The notes beneath the pieces were generated by a model, which was not told where the DNA came from, made no database searches, and saw only the letters and a list, made by a program, of their open reading frames with translations. Below are positions 1-7,046 of a DNA stretch of 42,817 nucleotides, in pieces; position 1 is the first letter of the stretch, and each line of letters begins with the position of its first letter. This DNA comes from QYQD01 sp040755415 (GTDB lineage: Bacteria; Desulfobacterota; QYQD01). Both the position numbers and the translations under genes were made by a program. The stretch is from positions 1-42,817 of the forward strand of contig JBFMAZ010000085.1 of assembly GCA_040755415.1 (NCBI GenBank), in the 5' to 3' direction.

Positions 1-75
1 CTCCCAACCTCCCTTTTCCAAAGGGAGGAGAAACATTTCCCCCTTTGAAAAAGGGGGATTAAGGGGGATTTTCGA
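1..75. repeat. C/G-tract inverted repeats at left edge
   Basis: Two short hairpins sit side by side: CCTCCCTTT (8-16) pairs with AAAGGGAGG (20-28), and CCCCCTTT (39-46) pairs with the AAAAAGGGGG run ending at 57. The style (CCCCCTTT...AAAGGGGGATT) matches the interior of the repeats at 6593-6727 and 19068-19194, so this is probably the remnant or end of the same kind of intergenic element. No gene is visible in 1-149. Confidence 0.6.
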
Positions 76-149
76 GGCGCCGTTTTCTGGACGACTAGCT
101 CTTTTCAAACAGCTAAAGTGTTACGAATTTGTTATCTCAAGGACCTGAT

Positions 150-1328
150 ATGAGCAACTACCAGATAAACAAGACCATTCAGCAGATAAACGCTAAGATT
201 AAACAGGGCAAGGCCGTGGTCCTGACCGCAGAAGAGATGATCCCTCTCGTTAAAAAGAAGGGGGCGGTGGCCGCGGCTAAAAAGGTGGATGTAGTGACCA
301 CCGGGACATTCTCGCCGATGTGCTCTTCCGGCGCATTCCTCAACTTCGGCCAGAGCGTTCCCACCATAAAGGCCTCCAGGGTCTGGTTGAACGGCGTCCC
401 GGCCTATGCAGGCCTGGCGGCAGTAGATATATATGTCGGCGCCACAGAGCCGGCCGAAGACGACCCTTTAAATAAGGTCTATCCGGGTGAATTCAAATAT
501 GGAGGCGGCCATGTAATCCAGGACCTTATAGCCGGCCAGAAGGTGCAGTTGCGGGCCGAGGCCTATGGTACGGATTGCTATCCCTCCAGGAAGCTGGAAA
601 AAGAAGTTACGCTTCGCGATCTACCTAATGCCATTCTCGTTAGTCCGCGAAACTGTTACCAAAACTATAATTGTGCCATTAATTTATCCAACCGGACTAT
701 CTATACTTATATGGGAACCCTTCGGCCACGGGCTGGAAATGCCAATTATTCTACATCTGGCCAGTTAAGTCCGCTCATGAATGACCCACATTATAAGACC
801 ATCGGCCTGGGAACCAGGATATTTCTAGGCGGCGCACAGGGTTACATTATTGGCCCGGGGACGCAGCATAATCCGGATGTGCCCCGTACACCGGGCGGTG
901 TTCCCAAAAAGGCCGCGGGAACGCTTATGGTCATGGGCGACTTAAAGGAGATGAGCCCGCGCTGGCTGGTCGGGGTCAGCATACAGGGTTATGGCTGTTC
1001 CTTGGCCGTAGGCATTGGCGTGCCGATCCCCGTATTAAATGAAGAGATAGCAAATTATACCGGCGTTTCTGATGAGGATATCTTTACGCAAGTTGTCGAT
1101 TATGGATATGACTACCCAAACGGCATTCCAAAGACCTACGGTGAGGTTAGTTATGCCCAGCTTAAAAGCGGCTCGATTGTTGTAAACGGAAAGGAAGTGC
1201 CTGCCGCCCCGTTGTCGAGTTACCCCCGGGCCAAGGAGATTGCCGAGACACTCAAGCGCTGGATAGCAGAAGGAAAATTTTTACTTGGAGAGCCGCAAAG
1301 CCCCATCCCCGGTGTGCATGGAAAATAA
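150..1328 (+). CDS. Homocysteine biosynthesis protein (HcyBio/DUF39 family)
   Basis: The roughly 392-residue protein matches the HcyBio (DUF39) family of methanogens and sulfate reducers. Family members are needed to make homocysteine from aspartate semialdehyde and sulfide without the usual O-acyl-homoserine route. Visible family hallmarks are the early cysteine-containing stretch MCSSGAFLNFGQ, glycine-rich segments such as FLGGAQGYIIGPGTQ, and a single domain without a C-terminal CBS pair. I chose the ATG at 150 because AAGGA (139-143) sits 6 bases upstream; an in-frame TTG at 129 lacks such a site. It overlaps larE by 11 bases, so the two are probably cotranslated. The usual partner, a NIL/4Fe-4S ferredoxin-like protein, is not in the window. 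Family is well supported; the exact chemistry is known only in outline. Confidence 0.88.
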   Translation: MSNYQINKTIQQINAKIKQGKAVVLTAEEMIPLVKKKGAVAAAKKVDVVTTGTFSPMCSSGAFLNFGQSVPTIKASRVWLNGVPAYAGLAAVDIYVGATEPAEDDPLNKVYPGEFKYGGGHVIQDLIAGQKVQLRAEAYGTDCYPSRKLEKEVTLRDLPNAILVSPRNCYQNYNCAINLSNRTIYTYMGTLRPRAGNANYSTSGQLSPLMNDPHYKTIGLGTRIFLGGAQGYIIGPGTQHNPDVPRTPGGVPKKAAGTLMVMGDLKEMSPRWLVGVSIQGYGCSLAVGIGVPIPVLNEEIANYTGVSDEDIFTQVVDYGYDYPNGIPKTYGEVSYAQLKSGSIVVNGKEVPAAPLSSYPRAKEIAETLKRWIAEGKFLLGEPQSPIPGVHGK

Positions 1329-2127
1329 GCTCAGATGCCTGCGGGATATATTGAGTAAAATGGGGAGGGTGGCTATTGCCCTTTCCGGTGGTATTGACAG
1401 CGCCTTTCTGCTTCGGGTGGCGTCTGAGGTAATCCCCGGCCGGATACTGGCCTTGACGGCCGTATCCATATTCCTACCTGAAGGCGACCTGGAAGATGCC
1501 AAAGAGATCGCCCGGCAGACCCAAACGGCGCATCACCTTATCGACTTTAATCCCCTTGAAGTCCCTTACTTTGCTGAAAACCCGGCGGAACGGTGTTACT
1601 ACTGCAAGAAGGCGCTTTGCCGCCTGTTTTTGAACCACGCGGCAGACCAGGGTATAACCGACCTCATAGACGGAACCAACGCTGACGACTTGCAGGACTT
1701 CCGGCCTGGCCTGAAGGCTGCGGCTGAACTCTCTGTGCGCAGCCCGCTAAGTGAGGCTAATCTCACCAAGGCCGAGATACGGGCGTTAAGCCGAGAGATG
1801 GGCATACCTTTCTGGAATAAGCCCTCCTCACCCTGCCTGGCCACACGTTTCCCTTATGGCCAGCCTATTGTAGCTGAGGCCGTGGAGCGTGTAAGAAAGG
1901 CCGAAGGGTATCTGAAAAACCTGGGCTATAATCCAGTTCGGGTACGTTCTTATGGAGACACGGCGCATATTGAGACCGAAGCCGGGCAGATCGGCCTCTT
2001 TATGGAACAGGATCGCACCGAGCACATTACGGAACACCTGCAGGAGTTGGGATTTACCTATGTCACCCTGGACATGGAAGGATATAAGTCAAAGAGTCCT
2101 TGCAAATCCCGAAGCAACGTAGTATAA
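1318..2127 (+). CDS. larE: LarE-type ATP-dependent sacrificial sulfur transferase
   Basis: This 269-residue protein belongs to the PP-loop ATP pyrophosphatase superfamily. The PP-loop SGGIDS is at about residues 23-28, and the conserved cysteine of SSPCLATRF is Cys173, in line with Cys176 of Lactiplantibacillus LarE. That residue gives up its sulfur to build the nickel-pincer cofactor of lactate racemase. A CYYC pair lies at about 93-96. The ATG at 1318 gives the usual N-terminus; a TTG at 1285 has an AAGGA about 10 bases upstream and would add 11 residues. No larA, larB or larC is present. The overlap with the homocysteine gene suggests a role in sulfur transfer there, though a cofactor role elsewhere is equally possible. 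Confidence 0.85.
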   Translation: MENKLRCLRDILSKMGRVAIALSGGIDSAFLLRVASEVIPGRILALTAVSIFLPEGDLEDAKEIARQTQTAHHLIDFNPLEVPYFAENPAERCYYCKKALCRLFLNHAADQGITDLIDGTNADDLQDFRPGLKAAAELSVRSPLSEANLTKAEIRALSREMGIPFWNKPSSPCLATRFPYGQPIVAEAVERVRKAEGYLKNLGYNPVRVRSYGDTAHIETEAGQIGLFMEQDRTEHITEHLQELGFTYVTLDMEGYKSKSPCKSRSNVV

Positions 2128-2138
2128 AATACCGGTGT

Positions 2139-2215
2139 CGGGACGTGGCTCAGTCTGGTAGAGCACAGCGTTCGGGACGCTGGGGCCGGAGGTTCAAATC
2201 CTCTCGTCCCGACCA
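2139..2215 (+). tRNA. tRNA-Pro (CGG)
   Basis: A full cloverleaf can be read. The acceptor CGGGACG pairs with CGTCCCG, followed by discriminator A and an encoded CCA (2213-2215). The anticodon stem is CAGCG/CGCTG around the loop TTCGGGA, giving anticodon CGG. The T-arm GGAGG-TTCAAATC-CTCT is normal. It lies 11 bases after larE and is followed by a strong terminator. Confidence 0.95.
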
Positions 2216-2222
2216 TAAAATG

Positions 2223-2265
2223 AAAAAAAGAGGGGCCGGAATCGATTCCGGCCCCTCTTTTTTTT
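2223..2265 (+). terminator. Rho-independent terminator after tRNA-Pro
   Basis: A perfect stem has arms at 2223-2240 and 2247-2264: an A-tract, then GAGGGGCCGGA, and its complement. The loop is ATCGAT. The plus side ends in a run of eight T. Because the A-tract mirrors the T-tract it could work in both directions. Confidence 0.9.
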
Positions 2266-2373
2266 GTCTTTTATCTTATTGTCTTATATGGCAAATTCTT
2301 ATATGATTACCCCTAAATGTAAATCTCGACGAAAAAAGTCGAGTCGATATGTCTATATATAACGTGGGCAAGT

Positions 2374-2655
2374 GGGTAATGTCAAAAGTTTTATGAAAAA
2401 TAAACCACAGAGTGCACCGAGAAAAATAAGCGATTCTTAAAGAATCAAAAGAAAAAAAGAAAGCAGTTAAAGAAGAAATAGTTTTCTGGTTAATCCTGAC
2501 GCTCTGTGCTCTCTAAAACAGTTTCTAAGGCATTTTCGGGGCAAAGACGAGCATATCCAGAGACCACAGAGGGGGAGGAAACAGATGTTATCTTAATTTA
2601 TTGATATTGCTGTATTCTCTGTGTCCTCTGTGGTTAATTTTTGACAATACGACCC
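2374..2655. repeat. MITE-like repeat family A, copy 1
   Basis: The ends are inverted copies: GGGTAATGTCAAAAG on the left, and GGGTCGTATTGTCAAAA when the right end is read on the minus strand. Both continue inward to ATAAACCACAGAG or ATTAACCACAGAG. There is no open reading frame of note. The same ends occur at 13715-13967. The element stops 8 bases short of the Shine-Dalgarno of hicB. The rest of the 2266-2675 gap shows nothing else I can name. Confidence 0.65.
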
Positions 2656-2675
2656 AAAAAGACGGGAGGTCTTAA

Positions 2676-2891
2676 ATGAAACTTACAGCAATTATTGAAC
2701 GAGAAGGTAACGGGTACGTATCGTTATGCCCGGAGTTAGACATTGCGAGCCAAGGCGGGAGCGTTGAAGAAGCGCGGAACAATCTTAAAGAAGCATTGGA
2801 ACTTTTCTTTGAAGCAGCATCACCCGAAGAGGTTAAACAACGTCTTCACGGCGAGATTTTCATAACACAGGTTGAGGTGGCATTTGGGTAG
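2676..2891 (+). CDS. hicB: HicB-type antitoxin
   Basis: This 71-residue protein has the partial RNase-H-like fold sequence of the HicB/UPF0150 family: MKLTAIIEREGNGYVSLCPE, then a GGSVEEARNNLKEALELFF helix. It lacks a C-terminal DNA-binding domain, as many short HicB proteins do. It would bind and silence the HicA RNase and probably repress its own promoter as a complex. A strong GGGAGG lies 7 bases upstream of the ATG. The next gene overlaps its end by 8 bases, as expected of a toxin-antitoxin pair with the antitoxin first. It follows a mobile-looking repeat, so acquisition by transfer is plausible. Confidence 0.88.
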   Translation: MKLTAIIEREGNGYVSLCPELDIASQGGSVEEARNNLKEALELFFEAASPEEVKQRLHGEIFITQVEVAFG

Positions 2892-3105
2892 GCTTCGAAT
2901 TCTTTCCGGCAAAGAGGTATGCTCCATTCTGTCAAGGCACGGTTTCATCGAAGTGCGTCGATGCGGTAGCCACATCGTAATGCAAAAGAAGCTTTCCCAG
3001 AGCACAATAACGGTTCCTGTTCCAGACCATGATGAAATCAGAATCGGAACACTTCAATCCATCATCCGGCAGTCCGGATTGTCTCGTGGTGAATTTGAAT
3101 TATGA
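2884..3105 (+). CDS. hicA: HicA-type mRNA interferase toxin
   Basis: This 73-residue protein matches the HicA/YcfA double-stranded-RNA-binding-like toxin family, which cleaves mRNA when not bound by HicB. It shows LSGKEVCSILSRHGF at the start, the conserved GSH with its catalytic histidine in CGSHIVMQ, and the closing pattern GTLQSIIRQSGLS. I chose the TTG at 2884 because GAGG at 2874-2877, inside hicB, is 6 bases upstream and the protein then begins like its relatives. A TTG at 2872 is possible. All key features are present, so it is probably functional. Confidence 0.85.
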   Translation: MGRLRILSGKEVCSILSRHGFIEVRRCGSHIVMQKKLSQSTITVPVPDHDEIRIGTLQSIIRQSGLSRGEFEL

Positions 3106-3210
3106 GTTGACAACCTCTAGGGATTTTTGCCTGGGATTTTTTGCCTTGCGGAAATAAGAAAAATGGTGAAAAATAGCCTCGGCGTCGTTCAGGACGCCGG
3201 GATTCGGAAT

Positions 3211-4032
3211 ATGAAAATATATTTAGCCAGGATAACCTTCTTACTATTTGCATTTGTGTTTTTATGCCCGGGCCTGGCCCTGGCCTGGGGGCCGGCCATG
3301 CATCTTTACCTTGGAAATACGCTATTAGCCGGTGCGGCCATCCTTCTGCCATCCGTGGGTTCTTTGCTGAAGAGGTTTCCCCAGCATTTTCTCTATGGGT
3401 CATTAAGCGCTGATTTCTTTGTAGGAAAAGGCTATAGGGCCAATGGCGGAAAATACCACAACTGGAAAACCGGCCTACTCATCCGGCATGGGGCAGAGAC
3501 AGATGAGGAGCGGGCCTTTGCGGCCGGATTTCTTGCCCACTTAGCGGCCGACACCGTGGCGCACGGGCATTTCATCCCCCATCTCGCAGGATGCACTCCC
3601 CTGCCGACTAGAGTGACCCACCTTTACTGGGAATGGTTGGCCGACTGTTCTATTAATTGCCGGAAATATAACCTATTCATTAAATCTGCATGCCAATACT
3701 GGAGAAAAGAACAGTCCGTCTTTACCATGATGGATGATTATCTTTGCAGTGTCCTGGAACTGGACAAGGGTCTATATCTTTCCCGAAAATCTTTATACCT
3801 TTATCCGGTCCGAATCATGACCAAGTCATCCCCTTTAAACACCCTATCAGGAAGACATAAGGCGCTGCTTGATGATGCGTTTCCGTCTTATGCGCTGAGC
3901 TCGTTAAGGGTCATGGCCGATGTGCTCACTTACCAGGAGGATTCCCCGGTTCTCTCCATGTCCCCGAATTGTAAGCATATAACAGGAAGTTATCTGCCCA
4001 GGGGCCATAAAAATAGTGTTCAATTTAGCTGA
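3211..4032 (+). CDS. Secreted zinc-dependent phospholipase C/S1-P1 nuclease-like protein
   Basis: This 273-residue protein begins with a signal peptide of about 24 residues (hydrophobic core FLLFAFVFLCPGLALA). The mature protein would start at or near Trp in AWGPAMH. In zinc phospholipase C the N-terminal tryptophan itself binds zinc. Further ligand-like patterns are the histidine in TGLLIRH and the cluster FLAHLAADTVAHGHFIPH, typical of the zinc_dep_PLPC family. It would act in the periplasm or outside. The ATG at 3211 is chosen because the signal peptide starts there; the ribosome site is weak (GGGATTCGG). It overlaps queA by 17 bases, but a shared role is not obvious. Substrate is unknown. 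Confidence 0.78.
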   Translation: MKIYLARITFLLFAFVFLCPGLALAWGPAMHLYLGNTLLAGAAILLPSVGSLLKRFPQHFLYGSLSADFFVGKGYRANGGKYHNWKTGLLIRHGAETDEERAFAAGFLAHLAADTVAHGHFIPHLAGCTPLPTRVTHLYWEWLADCSINCRKYNLFIKSACQYWRKEQSVFTMMDDYLCSVLELDKGLYLSRKSLYLYPVRIMTKSSPLNTLSGRHKALLDDAFPSYALSSLRVMADVLTYQEDSPVLSMSPNCKHITGSYLPRGHKNSVQFS

Positions 4033-5071
4033 TTATGATTATGAGCTTCCTGAATCCCTTATTGCCCAGCATCCGGCCTCAGAAAGAGACGCCTCGCGAC
4101 TCCTGGTCCTCGATCGCCGGAATAACCGAATAGAGCATCGCCTTTTTCCGGATATCGTATATTACCTTAAGGAGGGAGACCTCCTGGTAATCAATGATAC
4201 CAGGGTCTTTCCGGCCCGCTTACAGGGAAGAACTGGAAACAATAAGACAGTCGAGATTCTCCTTCTAAGCCATCCACGACCGGAAAATGGATGCCCCGGC
4301 CAGGCCAGGGTAATGTGCCTGGCCAAGAAGAGCAAGGCACTCAGGGCTGGCGATGAAATCCATTTTGGTGACTCTCTGCATGGCGTGGTGCTGGAACCAG
4401 TCGGGGCTGGTCAGATCAAAATGTCCCTTTTCTGGGAAAGAGATATCGAGGATATCCTGGCAGAACTCGGTCAAACGCCTCTTCCACCGTACATCAAGAG
4501 GAATGGCCATCCCTCCCCGGAGGACGTCCGGCGTTACCAGACCATATTCGCCCAGAAGACCGGATCAGTGGCTGCCCCTACGGCCGGCCTTCATTTTACG
4601 GAGGAGTTACTGGGGGAAATAAAGGAAAGGGGGGTTAACATAACCGCTATAACCCTGCACGTCGGCTACGGCACCTTTGCGCCGGTGCGGGTAAACAATA
4701 TCCGCCAACATAAGATGCATGCCGAATATTATGAGATCAGCGAGGAATCGGCCCGCATTATTCATGAGACCAGGGCCGGAGGGAATTCTGTGTTGGCCGT
4801 CGGTACGACCGCTACCAGGGCGCTGGAATCGGCCTCGGACGAGAAGGGTCGGATAAAAGACTCCAGAGGGCTAACCGATATCTTTATCTATCCCGGATAC
4901 AAATTTAAGGCCATAGACCATCTCCTCACCAATTTCCATCTGCCCCGCTCCACCTTGCTCATGCTTGTGTCTGCCCTGGCCAGCCGTGAAAAAATATTGC
5001 GTGCTTACCAGGAAGCTGTTAAAAAGCGGTATCGTTTCTTTAGTTATGGCGATGCCATGTTGATAATTTAG
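4016..5071 (+). CDS. queA: S-adenosylmethionine:tRNA ribosyltransferase-isomerase QueA
   Basis: QueA moves the ribosyl part of S-adenosylmethionine onto preQ1 in tRNA to form epoxyqueuosine. The 351-residue length and the sequence are typical: start FNLADYDYELPESLIAQHPA, GDLLVINDTRVFPARL, the AAPTAGLHFTEELL motif, LHVGYGTFAPV, and the end YRFFSYGDAMLI. The start is a GTG at 4016, fixed by the conserved N-terminus and lying inside the end of the previous gene. It is followed by tgt, the enzyme that acts just before it in the pathway, and yajC; this gene order is common in bacteria. The gap to tgt holds a short simple repeat (GTGATGAGT...GAGTGATGA). Confidence 0.96.
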   Translation: MFNLADYDYELPESLIAQHPASERDASRLLVLDRRNNRIEHRLFPDIVYYLKEGDLLVINDTRVFPARLQGRTGNNKTVEILLLSHPRPENGCPGQARVMCLAKKSKALRAGDEIHFGDSLHGVVLEPVGAGQIKMSLFWERDIEDILAELGQTPLPPYIKRNGHPSPEDVRRYQTIFAQKTGSVAAPTAGLHFTEELLGEIKERGVNITAITLHVGYGTFAPVRVNNIRQHKMHAEYYEISEESARIIHETRAGGNSVLAVGTTATRALESASDEKGRIKDSRGLTDIFIYPGYKFKAIDHLLTNFHLPRSTLLMLVSALASREKILRAYQEAVKKRYRFFSYGDAMLII

Positions 5072-5137
5072 TGATGAGTTACGAGTGATGAGTGATGAAC
5101 AAAATCTTTGCTCCGAACAGAACAATTTGTTTTTACT

Positions 5138-6259
5138 ATGACCGCAAGCAACTGTTTTACCCTTAAATACAAAGATAAAACCTCTTCTGCCCGGCAGGGA
5201 GAAGTAGCCACCCCTCACGGTACCTTTCAGACGCCGGCATTCATGCCTGTGGGCACACAGGCTACGGTAAAGGCCTTAACTCCCGAAGAGCTGCAATCCA
5301 TTGGCTCAGAAATTGTTTTAGCTAACACGTACCATCTTTATCTGCGTCCAGGCCATGAGACTATCGAAAAACTGGGCGGACTGCACAAATTCATGAACTG
5401 GAAAGGACCGATACTCACAGATAGCGGTGGATTCCAGATATACAGCCTGAGCAAACTTTGCAAGACCTCGGAAGAGGGGGTGAGTTTCAGGTCTCACCTT
5501 AACGGTTCACCTATTTTTCTTTCGCCGGAAGAGGCCATATCCATACAGAAGGCGCTGGGAACGGATATAATAATGTGCTTGGACACCTGTATCCCGTATC
5601 CCAGCTCCTACCAGGAGACCCGGGAGGCCACCAGGCTTACCTCGCGCTGGGCCGGACGCTGCAAGGAGGCCAAGGAGACAAACCACCGGCTCCTCTTCGG
5701 TATTATACAGGGGGGCATGTATGGTGACCTGCGCGTGATGAGCGCGGAAGAAATCCTGGAGATCGGTTTTGACGGCTATGCCTTGGGAGGATTGAGCGTA
5801 GGTGAACCCAAGGATCTGATGCTCCAGATGGTAGAAAAAACCATACCCCTTATCCCGGAGAATTATCCCCGTTACGTCATGGGCGTGGGGACGCCGGAGG
5901 ATATTATAGAGTGCGTGTGGCGTGGAGTGGACATGTTCGATTGTGTCCTGCCGACGCGCAATGCACGAAACGGCATGTTGTTTACCTCGTCCGGGCCTGT
6001 CGTCATAAAGAATAGCCGGTATAAGGATGACGAGGTCCCCCTTGATGAAAATTGCGGTTGTTATACCTGCCGCCACTATTCACGCGCCTATCTGCGGCAT
6101 TTATATGTGTCCCGGGAATTGCTCTCTTACCGTTTAAATACTATACACAATCTCCATTATTTTCTGAAACTCATGGCCGGGATACGTGAGGCCATACGAC
6201 AAGGTAACTTCGCTGAATATCGCCGGAAATACTATAAACAAAAGGAGGAGAATGAATGA
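5138..6259 (+). CDS. tgt: tRNA-guanine transglycosylase Tgt
   Basis: Tgt replaces guanine-34 of tRNAs with GUN anticodons by preQ1, the step before QueA. The 373-residue protein shows the active-site DSGGFQIYSLSK (Asp95), the nucleophile region MFDCVLPTRNARNG, GGLSVGEPK, and the zinc site CGCYTC with a downstream histidine in RAYLRHL. The ATG at 5138 matches the usual N-terminus; a TTG at 5108 would add ten residues. No clear ribosome site precedes it. Its stop overlaps the yajC start as ATGA, so translation is coupled. Confidence 0.96.
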   Translation: MTASNCFTLKYKDKTSSARQGEVATPHGTFQTPAFMPVGTQATVKALTPEELQSIGSEIVLANTYHLYLRPGHETIEKLGGLHKFMNWKGPILTDSGGFQIYSLSKLCKTSEEGVSFRSHLNGSPIFLSPEEAISIQKALGTDIIMCLDTCIPYPSSYQETREATRLTSRWAGRCKEAKETNHRLLFGIIQGGMYGDLRVMSAEEILEIGFDGYALGGLSVGEPKDLMLQMVEKTIPLIPENYPRYVMGVGTPEDIIECVWRGVDMFDCVLPTRNARNGMLFTSSGPVVIKNSRYKDDEVPLDENCGCYTCRHYSRAYLRHLYVSRELLSYRLNTIHNLHYFLKLMAGIREAIRQGNFAEYRRKYYKQKEENE

Positions 6260-6600
6260 TTGACACAGCGTATGCCATGGGAGCTGCACCGGGAGGAGCC
6301 GGTGCTCAGGGGGGAGGATTTGCTGCCTTTATCCCCCTTATTATCATCTTTGTTATCTTTTACTTTCTACTCATCAGGCCACAACAAAAAAAGGCCAAAG
6401 AACATAGAAAGTTTTTAGATAATCTTAAAATAGGTGACAATGTCTTGACCGTGGGCGGCCTGCATGGGACCATAACCGGATTGACGGACCAGGTGATAAC
6501 CCTGGAGATTGCAGATAAGGTAAGGGTTAAGGTCGCCCGGTCTTATATCGCCGGGGCCTCTCCTACCCAGAGAGAAAGCGCCGAAAAGGAGTCTAAATAG
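6256..6600 (+). CDS. yajC: Sec translocase accessory subunit YajC
   Basis: This 114-residue membrane protein assists SecDF in Sec-dependent export. It has a glycine-rich start, one membrane helix (about 24-41, FAAFIPLIIIFVIFYFLLI), the hallmark RPQQKKAKEH, and a cytoplasmic domain with GDNVLTVGGLHGTI. An AGGAGG site lies just upstream within tgt. The usual secD and secF do not follow; a repeat starts exactly at the stop codon. The stop codon itself is part of an 8-bp direct repeat flanking that element. Confidence 0.95.
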   Translation: MIDTAYAMGAAPGGAGAQGGGFAAFIPLIIIFVIFYFLLIRPQQKKAKEHRKFLDNLKIGDNVLTVGGLHGTITGLTDQVITLEIADKVRVKVARSYIAGASPTQRESAEKESK

Positions 6601-6727
6601 TTTTCATCTGAAAATCCCCCTGTATCCCCCTTTTCCAAAGGGGGATTTCAATATTTCCCCCCTTTAGCAAAGGGGGGGTGTGGGGGGGTGTGGGGGGATT
6701 TGGTAGTTTTCGGATGAAACTAAATAG
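6593..6727. repeat. MITE-like repeat family B, copy 1, with 8-bp direct repeats
   Basis: CTAAATAG occurs at 6593-6600 and again at 6720-6727. Between them lies an element with inverted ends, TTTTCATCTGAAAA on the left and TTTCATCCGAAAA when the right end is read on the minus strand. The interior is CCCCC/GGGGG hairpins. The copy at 19068-19194 has the same ends, similar interior and its own 8-bp direct repeat. Flanking repeats of equal length suggest target-site duplication. The left repeat contains the stop codon of yajC. Confidence 0.75.
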
Positions 6728-6866
6728 TTTCCATCCGAAAAGTCCCCCAAAATCCCCCCTCCCTCGACGGGAGGGGGCGAGGGGGAGGGTGAACCATTTG
6801 AAATTGTACAATCTTTTCCACCCCCACCCTGACCCTCCCCCGTCAAAGGGGGAGGGAATATAGGGG
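6728..6866. repeat. Degenerate family B-like repeat
   Basis: Directly after the right flank of copy 1 comes TTTCCATCCGAAAAG, which is the family B end, then C-tract and G-tract hairpins such as CCCTC/GAGGG and CCCTCCCCC/GGGGGAGGG. A matching right end is not clear, so this is probably a decayed or truncated second element. The rest of the gap to 6977 shows nothing I recognise. Reading frames here are low-complexity P/G-rich artefacts. Confidence 0.5.
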
Positions 6867-6977
6867 TTCCAGGTGGGAATTATCCAGCATTCCGCCTGTC
6901 ACGACATGGTCAGCCGCAGGCTTTCGCTATAGCTGGCCGCTTAAAAACCCTTAAGGCTCTTTTCTGTTGTGCCGATA

Positions 6978-7013
6978 ACTATACGAGACTGAATTTATTC
7001 AGTCTCGTATAGT
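6978..7013. promoter_or_regulatory. Perfect 16-bp palindrome upstream of the LysM gene
   Basis: ACTATACGAGACTGAA (6978-6993) and its exact reverse complement (6998-7013) flank a TTTA loop. There is no T-tract, so it is a poor intrinsic terminator. It lies 33 bases before the LysM-protein start, where a repressor operator or an RNA hairpin in the leader would fit. The role is inferred. Confidence 0.5.
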
Positions 7014-7046
7014 AAATTCTCATATCGAGATTCTGAGGGGATAACA

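Noticed and set aside
2100..2306. Small open frame over tRNA-Pro
   Set aside because: It reads through the tRNA and its terminator.
6593..6863. Open reading frames on both strands rich in P, G, L and S
   Set aside because: They are translations of C-tract/G-tract hairpin repeats, have no ribosome sites, and the same peptides would arise from the repeat at 19068-19194.
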